Part shown: positions 44,429 through 50,007 of the stretch, one piece after another
Layout of the letters: each line of letters starts with the position of its first letter
How positions within the stretch are numbered: position 1 is the stretch's first letter
Assembly: GCA_946188155.1 (NCBI GenBank)
Contig: CAMHUC010000019.1
Coordinates: 1-52,430 of the forward strand
Direction of reading: 5' to 3'
Source of the DNA: an uncultured bacterium
GTDB lineage: Bacteria > Bacteroidota > Bacteroidia > Bacteroidales > Bacteroidaceae
DNA: 52,430 bases
Program-made: the position numbers and the translations under genes
Notes under the pieces: model-generated
What the model was told of the DNA's origin: nothing
What the model saw: the letters and a program-made list of their open reading frames with translations, nothing else
Database searches by the model: none

Positions 44429-44468
44429 TGAATCTGCAAAATTTTCCCGGGAAAATTTTGCAGATTCA
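44429..44468 (+). terminator. 40-bp perfect palindrome, original paaK-ACT terminator
   Basis: TGAATCTGCAAAATTTTCCC is followed immediately by its exact reverse complement, then TTTTTCT. The same TGAATCTGCA starts at 43580 just after the ACT gene, so the hairpin once lay right behind that gene before the element inserted into its left arm. The right part remains a complete hairpin. Confidence 0.8.
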
Positions 44469-44479
44469 TTTTTTCTACG

Positions 44480-44487
44480 TACCTTTG
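44480..44487 (+). promoter_or_regulatory. -7 element for the second tRNA-Val
   Basis: TACCTTTG followed by CACCCGCAAA, the same block as before the first tRNA-Val. Confidence 0.7.
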
Positions 44488-44504
44488 CACCCGCAAATAG
44501 AAGG

Positions 44505-44579
44505 GGGCGTTTAGCTCAGCTGGTTTAGAGCATCTGCCTTACAAGCAGAGGGTCGGCGGTTCGAATCCGTCAACGCCCA
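44505..44579 (+). tRNA. tRNA-Val (anticodon TAC), second copy
   Basis: Identical over 75 nt to the tRNA at 41647-41721, with anticodon at 44540-44542. Promoter and leader are also duplicated. purB begins 54 nt later with no clear terminator between, so read-through into purB is possible. Confidence 0.96.
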
Positions 44580-44633
44580 CACCACACACTACGTAGTAGA
44601 GAGAATAGATAATTATCAACATTGAATTAAAGA

Positions 44634-45998
44634 ATGGATTTATCGTTATTGACAGCCATCTCGCCTATTGATGGCCGCTATCGGAGCAAGACAGAGCCGC
44701 TGGCCGAATACTTCTCGGAGTATGCACTCATCCGCTATCGTGTCAGGGTTGAGATAGAGTACTTCATCGCACTCTGTGAACTCCCCTTGCCACAGCTGGC
44801 AGATTTCGACCATAGCCTGTATGAGCCGCTCCGCGATATCTATCGCAGCTTCTCACCAGAGGATGCACAGCGTGTGAAGGACATCGAGAAGGTGACCAAC
44901 CACGATGTGAAGGCAGTCGAATATTTCATTAAGGAGCGCATCGACGCCCTCCGTCCAGTAAACGGCGGTAGTTCCGCCGTCCCCTTCAAGGAGTTCATCC
45001 ACTTCGGCCTCACCTCCCAGGACATCAACAACACCGCAGTGCCCCTTTCCATCAAGGAGGCTCTCGACGATGTCTACATTCCCCTGCTCGAAGAACTCAT
45101 CGAACAGCTCCACGACTATGCCGAGCAGTGGAAGAACATCCCCATGCTTGCCAAGACCCACGGACAGCCTGCCTCGCCGACGCGACTCGGCAAGGAGGTG
45201 ATGGTCTATGTCTACAGACTGGAGGAACAGCTCCGCTCGCTGAAGGACACGCCCGTCACTGCGAAGTTCGGCGGCGCCACAGGCAACTTCAACGCCCACC
45301 ACGTCGCTTATCCTCATTACGACTGGCGCGAGTTTGGCAACCGTTTCGTGGCCGAAAAACTCGGACTTGAGCGTGAACAGTACACCACCCAGATCAGCAA
45401 CTACGACTGGCTCGGTGCTATCTTCGATGCCATGCGCCGTATCAACACCATCGTCATCGACCTCGACCGTGACTTCTGGATGTATATCTCCATGGACTAT
45501 TTCAAACAGAAAATCAAGGCGGGAGAGGTCGGCTCGAGTGCTATGCCTCACAAGGTGAACCCCATCGACTATGAGAATAGCGAGGGAAATCTGGGCATAG
45601 CCAATGCCGTGTTGCAGTTCCTCGCAGCCAAGCTGCCAGTGAGCCGCCTGCAGCGCGACCTGACCGACTCTACCGTGCTGCGTAACGTCGGCGTGCCGAT
45701 GGGGCATGCACTCATCGCCTTCCAGTCCACCCTCAAGGGACTGCGCAAGCTCATCCTCAACGAGAAGCGGCTGCAGCAGGATCTCGACAACACCTGGGCC
45801 GTGGTGGCCGAGGGCATTCAGACCATCCTGAGGCGTGAGGGATACCCCAATCCCTACGAGACCCTCAAGGCTCTCACCCGTACCAACGAGGGCATCACCG
45901 CCGCAACCATTGCCAGCTTTATCGACACGCTTGAGGTCGACGACGACGTCAAGGCGGAGCTGAAGGCCATTACCCCGTCTACTTATACGGGCATTTGA
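44634..45998 (+). CDS. purB: Adenylosuccinate lyase
   Basis: Catalyses two fumarate-releasing steps in purine synthesis. A 454-residue fumarase-superfamily enzyme: SPIDGRYRSKTEPLAEYFSE at the start, TNHDVKAVEYFIKE, HFGLTSQDINNTAVPLS, MLAKTHGQPASPTRLGKE with the catalytic His, and the signature GSSAMPHKVNPIDYENSEGN. Residues ~108-117 (PVNGGSSAVP), between YFIKERIDAL and FKEFIHFGL, come from an inserted palindromic unit at 44953-44980 and have no counterpart in the relatives I know. Confidence 0.96.
   Translation: MDLSLLTAISPIDGRYRSKTEPLAEYFSEYALIRYRVRVEIEYFIALCELPLPQLADFDHSLYEPLRDIYRSFSPEDAQRVKDIEKVTNHDVKAVEYFIKERIDALRPVNGGSSAVPFKEFIHFGLTSQDINNTAVPLSIKEALDDVYIPLLEELIEQLHDYAEQWKNIPMLAKTHGQPASPTRLGKEVMVYVYRLEEQLRSLKDTPVTAKFGGATGNFNAHHVAYPHYDWREFGNRFVAEKLGLEREQYTTQISNYDWLGAIFDAMRRINTIVIDLDRDFWMYISMDYFKQKIKAGEVGSSAMPHKVNPIDYENSEGNLGIANAVLQFLAAKLPVSRLQRDLTDSTVLRNVGVPMGHALIAFQSTLKGLRKLILNEKRLQQDLDNTWAVVAEGIQTILRREGYPNPYETLKALTRTNEGITAATIASFIDTLEVDDDVKAELKAITPSTYTGI
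44953..44980 (+). repeat. 28-nt palindromic unit in purB
   Basis: Head GTCCAGTAA, arms ACGGCGG / CCGCCGT, loop TAGTT. Read as PVNGGSSAVP. Confidence 0.8.
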
Positions 45999-46040
45999 TA
46001 TATAATATAAGGTAGTAGAATTTATTTAGCAAAACTAAAA

Positions 46041-47405
46041 ATGGATTTCGAGAACAAAGACACCAACGCTCAGCAGGAGCCGCAAAAAGAAGGTTTTCAG
46101 AGAGAACAGAGAGAGATTCGTCCCGGACGCTCACCGCGTCCACGTATACATAACACCACGCGTCCCGCTTACCAGAAGCACGACGAGGAGAGCTTCCGGC
46201 CCGAGGGCTTCGGAGCAGGACTGGCCAGCAGTGGCCAGCAGCGTCCTGGCTACCGTCCGCGCCCCAACTATGGCGGTGGCTATAACTCCAACCGTCAGCA
46301 GGGTGGGGGATACCAGCAGCGCGAGGGTGGCTATCAGAAGCCATACAAGCCTTATAAGCCCTACAATGCCGAGGGCAGTGAGGGTGGCTACCAGCAGCGC
46401 GGCGGCTATCAGCCTCGTCAGCAGGGGGGCTATCAGCCTCGTCAGCAGGGAGGCTATCAGCAGCGCGAGGGTGGCTACCAGCCTCGTCAGCAGGGTGGCT
46501 ACCAGCAGCGTGGCGGCTACCAGCAGCGTCCGCAGCAGGGCGGCTACGGCAAGCCCCGTCAGCAGGGCGGCTATGGCAAGACGCAGCGTCCCGGAGGCTT
46601 CCGCCCCCGTACGGCCGACTACGATCCGAATGCCAAGTACAGCATGAAGAAGCGTATCGAGTATAAGGAGCTGAACTACGATCCCAACGAGCCCATCCGT
46701 CTGAACAAGTTCCTGGCAAATGCCGGCGTGTGCAGCCGACGTGAGGCCGATGAGTTCATACAGGCTGGTGTCGTCACGGTCAATGGAGAGGTCGTCAGCG
46801 AACTCGGTGCCAAGGTGCTACGCACCGATGAGGTACGCTTCCACGACCAGCCCGTCACCATCGAAAAGAAGGTGTATGTGCTGCTCAACAAGCCGAAGGA
46901 CTATGTCACCACTTCCGACGACCCACAGCAGCGCAAGACGGTGATGGACCTCGTCAAGGGGGCTTGCCCGGAGCGCATCTATCCCGTAGGACGCCTCGAC
47001 CGCAACACCACCGGTGTGCTGCTGCTCACTAACGACGGCGACCTCGCCTCCAAGCTCACCCATCCGAAGTATCTGAAGAAGAAGATATACCATGTCTACC
47101 TCGACAAGGCTTGTGCCGCTCACGACCTGCAGCAGATCATGGAGGGCATACAGCTCGAGGATGGCGAGATCAGGGCCGACGACGTGCAGTATGCTCATCC
47201 CACCGACAAGAAGCAGGTGGGTATCGAGATCCACAGCGGGAAGAACCGCATCGTGCGACGTATCTTCGAGTCGCTCGGCTATAAGGTCACCAAGCTCGAC
47301 CGTGTGCAGTTCGCAGGACTCACCAAGAAGAACCTCCGCCGCGGCGACTGGCGCTACCTCACCGAGGAGGAAGTCGACCGACTCCGCATGGGAGCTTATG
47401 AATAA
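46041..47405 (+). CDS. RsuA/RluB-family pseudouridine synthase with long Gly/Tyr/Gln/Arg-rich N-terminal tail
   Basis: Converts a uridine in ribosomal RNA to pseudouridine. The C-terminal ~250 residues hold an S4 RNA-binding domain (IRLNKFLANAGVCSRREADE, near residue 215) and the catalytic domain with GRLDRNTTGVLLLTNDGDLA near 317, where the Asp is catalytic, then GKNRIVRRIFESLGYKV. The first ~200 residues are disordered and repetitive: repeated GGYQQR and GGYQPRQQ, like RGG/prion-type RNA-binding tails. Rlu family assignment is firm; RsuA, RluB, RluE or RluF cannot be separated here. Confidence 0.9.
   Translation: MDFENKDTNAQQEPQKEGFQREQREIRPGRSPRPRIHNTTRPAYQKHDEESFRPEGFGAGLASSGQQRPGYRPRPNYGGGYNSNRQQGGGYQQREGGYQKPYKPYKPYNAEGSEGGYQQRGGYQPRQQGGYQPRQQGGYQQREGGYQPRQQGGYQQRGGYQQRPQQGGYGKPRQQGGYGKTQRPGGFRPRTADYDPNAKYSMKKRIEYKELNYDPNEPIRLNKFLANAGVCSRREADEFIQAGVVTVNGEVVSELGAKVLRTDEVRFHDQPVTIEKKVYVLLNKPKDYVTTSDDPQQRKTVMDLVKGACPERIYPVGRLDRNTTGVLLLTNDGDLASKLTHPKYLKKKIYHVYLDKACAAHDLQQIMEGIQLEDGEIRADDVQYAHPTDKKQVGIEIHSGKNRIVRRIFESLGYKVTKLDRVQFAGLTKKNLRRGDWRYLTEEEVDRLRMGAYE
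46285..46600 (+). repeat. GGY-QQR / GGY-QPRQQ coding repeats
   Basis: About a dozen imperfect 15-24 bp units (CAGCAGGGTGGCTATCAG and relatives), always in frame. They form the low-complexity tail of the pseudouridine synthase. Confidence 0.85.
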
Positions 47406-47409
47406 AAAA

Positions 47410-47617
47410 GGAGTAGGAAGGAGTAGGATGGAGTAGGAAGAAGTAGAAAGTCAATACTCTTTCGGTTCCGTCAGCTCCCAAGACTCCCAATATTATATAA
47501 AGGTATAATGTTTAAATCAGAGTATGGTAAAGGACAACGAGGACGGTAGCAACGAGGATGGCAGAAGTAATGACTTCCTACTCCTTCCTACTCCTTCTTA
47601 CTCCTTCCTACTCCATC
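47410..47617. repeat. Inverted array of 12-bp GGAGTAGGAAGG units before asnS
   Basis: 47410-47447 holds about three and a half GGAGTAGGAAGG units. 47574-47616 holds the same unit in reverse orientation (CCTTCCTACTCC). The arms could pair into a ~40-bp stem around a ~125-nt loop. It lies between the pseudouridine synthase stop and the asnS ATG. Confidence 0.75.
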
Positions 47618-47624
47618 ATATAGT

Positions 47625-49094
47625 ATGAAACGAACAAAGATAATCGATGTGCTCCGTAGCACTGAATATGGCAAGGAAGTCTGCGTCAAGGGATGGGTAC
47701 GCACCCACCGCTCCTCTAAGGCCGTCGACTTCATCGCCCTCAACGATGGCTCCACCATCAAGAACGTCCAAATCGTCGTCGACCCCGCCCTCTGTCCCGT
47801 AAACGGCAGTAGTTCCGCCGTCCCCGCGCTCTCCCTCAAGGACATCACCACCGGTGCCTGCATCTGCGCCACCGGTACCCTCGTCGAGAGCCAGGGAGCC
47901 GGCCAGAGCTCCGAGATACAGGCCAAGGCCATCGAGATCTACGGCCTCTGCGGCAACGACTACCCCATGCAGAAGAAGGGTCAGTCGTTCGAGGCCATGC
48001 GTAAGAACGCCCACATGCGTCTGCGCACCAACACCTTCGGAGCCGTGATGCGCATACGCCACAACATGGCCATGGCCATACACACCTATTTCCATGAGCA
48101 TGGATTCTTCTATTTCCATACACCCCTCATCACCGCCTCCGACTGCGAGGGAGCCGGCAACATGTTCCAGGTGACCACCAAGAACCTCTACGACCTGAAG
48201 AAGGACGAGCAAGGAAAGATCATCTACGACGATGACTTCTTCGGCGAACAGACGTCACTCACCGTCAGCGGACAGCTCGAGGGTGAGCTCGGGGCCACCG
48301 CACTCGGAGCCATCTACACCTTCGGCCCCACATTCCGTGCCGAGAACTCCAACACACCGCGCCACCTCGCAGAGTTCTGGATGGTGGAGCCCGAAGTGGC
48401 CTTCATCGACCAGGAAGAGCTGATGGACCTCGAGGAGGACTTCATCAAGTACTGCGTCCGCTGGGCACTCGACAACTGCAAGGACGACCTGGCATTCCTC
48501 AACCAGATGATCGACAAGACCCTCCTGGCCCGTCTCGAAGGCGTGCTCAAAGAGTCCTTCGTCCGCCTGCCCTACACCGAGGGCATCCGCATCCTTCAGG
48601 AGGCCATCAAGGGAGGCCATAAGTTCGAGTTCCCATGCAACTGGGGCGACGACCTCGCCTCCGAGCACGAGCGCTACCTCGTGGAGGAGCACTTCAAGAA
48701 GCCCGTCATCATGACCGACTACCCCTCCGCCATCAAGTCCTTCTACATGAAGCAGAACCGTCCAGTAGACGGAGGTACTTCCTCCGTCGGCTATAAAGGA
48801 AGTATCGCCCCCGGCCCCACCATGCAGGGCACCGATGTCCTCTTCCCCCAGATTGGCGAGATCATCGGAGGCTCCGTCCGAGAGGAGAGCTACGACAAGC
48901 TCATGGCCGAGGTCGACAAGCGGCAAATGGACAAGACCCACCTCTGGTGGTATCTCGACACACGCCGCTGGGGCTCCTGCCCGCATGCCGGTTTCGGTCT
49001 CGGATTCGAGCGACTCATCCTCTTCGTCACCGGCATGCAGAACATCCGCGACGTCATACCCTTCCCCAGGACACCGAAGAATGCAGACTTTTAG
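47625..49094 (+). CDS. asnS: Asparaginyl-tRNA synthetase
   Basis: Charges tRNA-Asn. The 489-residue class IIb enzyme has an N-terminal OB-fold anticodon-binding domain ([20 protein letters not shown]) and a catalytic core. Motif 2 is [20 protein letters not shown], and motif 3 is [20 protein letters not shown] then DVIPFPRTP. Two palindromic units are inserted: one in the OB-fold ([10 protein letters not shown], 47794-47821) and one in the catalytic domain ([10 protein letters not shown], 48760-48787), each adding residues absent from typical relatives. Confidence 0.96.
   Translation: MKRTKIIDVLRSTEYGKEVCVKGWVRTHRSSKAVDFIALNDGSTIKNVQIVVDPALCPVNGSSSAVPALSLKDITTGACICATGTLVESQGAGQSSEIQAKAIEIYGLCGNDYPMQKKGQSFEAMRKNAHMRLRTNTFGAVMRIRHNMAMAIHTYFHEHGFFYFHTPLITASDCEGAGNMFQVTTKNLYDLKKDEQGKIIYDDDFFGEQTSLTVSGQLEGELGATALGAIYTFGPTFRAENSNTPRHLAEFWMVEPEVAFIDQEELMDLEEDFIKYCVRWALDNCKDDLAFLNQMIDKTLLARLEGVLKESFVRLPYTEGIRILQEAIKGGHKFEFPCNWGDDLASEHERYLVEEHFKKPVIMTDYPSAIKSFYMKQNRPVDGGTSSVGYKGSIAPGPTMQGTDVLFPQIGEIIGGSVREESYDKLMAEVDKRQMDKTHLWWYLDTRRWGSCPHAGFGLGFERLILFVTGMQNIRDVIPFPRTPKNADF
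47794..47821 (+). repeat. 28-nt palindromic unit 1 in asnS
   Basis: Head GTCCCGTAA, arms ACGGCAG / CCGCCGT (one mismatch), loop TAGTT. Read as [10 protein letters not shown]. Confidence 0.75.
48760..48787 (+). repeat. 28-nt palindromic unit 2 in asnS
   Basis: Head GTCCAGTAG, arms ACGGAGG / CCTCCGT, loop TACTT. Read as [10 protein letters not shown]. The central stem pair is changed on both sides relative to purB (C-G to A-T). Confidence 0.78.
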
Positions 49095-49136
49095 CAAAAA
49101 AATGTCCTGATTCGTTTGTATTTCAAAAAAAAATAC

Positions 49137-49144
49137 TACCTTTG
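49137..49144 (+). promoter_or_regulatory. -7 element for the DUF6722-like gene
   Basis: TACCTTTG, then CATTCGAA, then ATG 49153: 8 nt spacing, predicted leaderless. Confidence 0.65.
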
Positions 49145-49152
49145 CATTCGAA

Positions 49153-49362
49153 ATGAAGAAAGAGCTGGGAAAGTGGCTTCTGGATATAGCTAAATACGTT
49201 GTAACTGCTATAGTTATTTCTAATTGGCTGTCTGGATTCTCTAATTGGGACTGGTATTTCAGTTTATTGACTATCGTTATCATTGCGATTGTAGTCATAT
49301 TCAGTCTTAGACTGATTGGATCAGAAGAAAATAAGAATAATAAAAAAGAAAAGAAAAAATGA
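49153..49362 (+). CDS. Small two-helix membrane protein (DUF6722-like)
   Basis: A 69-residue protein with two hydrophobic helices (IAKYVVTAIVISNWLSGF and FSLLTIVIIAIVVIFSLRLI) and a Lys-rich end (EENKNNKKEKKK). It resembles the DUF6722 family of Bacteroidetes; function unknown. Its stop overlaps the next start (ATGA). Confidence 0.7.
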   Translation: MKKELGKWLLDIAKYVVTAIVISNWLSGFSNWDWYFSLLTIVIIAIVVIFSLRLIGSEENKNNKKEKKK

Positions 49363-49481
49363 ATGAGATCTTCACTTCTTCACAATGGCAGACATTGTTC
49401 TGGCTATGTGCTATCCTCATGATAGGTGTTGTCGGTAAGTATTATATCGAGTATCTTGAGCATAAGCACAGTGCAGAATGA
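49359..49481 (+). CDS. 40-residue single-helix membrane protein
   Basis: MNEIFTSSQWQTLFWLCAIL continues with MIGVVGKYYIEYLEHKHSAE and ends at TGA 49479. It has one transmembrane helix and a charged tail. The ATGA overlap with the upstream gene argues that it is translated and that both proteins belong together. No family recognised. Confidence 0.55.
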   Translation: MNEIFTSSQWQTLFWLCAILMIGVVGKYYIEYLEHKHSAE

Positions 49482-49854
49482 TAGATGACATTCACATGCC
49501 TCAACTTGTCCTGCTCCTGGTCGCTGTAGCGTGCCGTTCTACACTATTGCTCACCTGATTGAGGCCGGAAATAATGCCGATGTTAGGTTATTGCTAGGAT
49601 ACGCAAAGTTCCTTGAAAGTAAGATTGTCAATGATGAAGAGTAAGACTATAATGTTAATAATATAATAAGGTATAGGAGGACCTTGACTACGAAACAGAA
49701 ACAATGACATAAGGGACGTGTGCAAACCCCGATATACAATGAGATTTCGCCGCATTTTCGGAGATTTTTGGGGGAAAAGCCTGTAAAACCGCAAGATTTC
49801 AGCTTTTTTTTAAAAAAATATTCGATTTTGTTTGCAAGTTTTCAGAAATATGTC
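49482..49854 (+). other. Intergenic region with a degraded or frameshifted short ORF
   Basis: An ORF opens with ATG 49478 (MIDDIHMPQLVLLLVAVACR) and stops at once (~49558). In another frame, GTG 49531 to TAA 49644 encodes VPFYTIAHLIEAGNNADVRL then LLGYAKFLESKIVNDEE. Joined by a frameshift they would make one small protein, so this may be a broken gene of the same unit. The rest is AT-rich with no gene. Confidence 0.35.
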
Positions 49855-49862
49855 TATATTTG
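49855..49862 (+). promoter_or_regulatory. -7 element for the coiled-coil lipoprotein gene
   Basis: TATATTTG followed by CACC, giving a leader of about 140 nt before ATG 50008, unusually long for this window. The leader holds a GC-rich patch then a purine-rich and AT-rich stretch. Confidence 0.6.
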
Positions 49863-50007
49863 CACCAAAAATGCAGCTCCGCGCAGGAGTCATAGTGCGC
49901 TGCCGTATGCCTTAACGCCTACTCGTGGCGCCGGATTTGAGAGAAGAAAGAAGAAAGAAAAGAAGTATAACAACTTAATTTTTTTATTAATTTAAATTAT
50001 TAATCGT

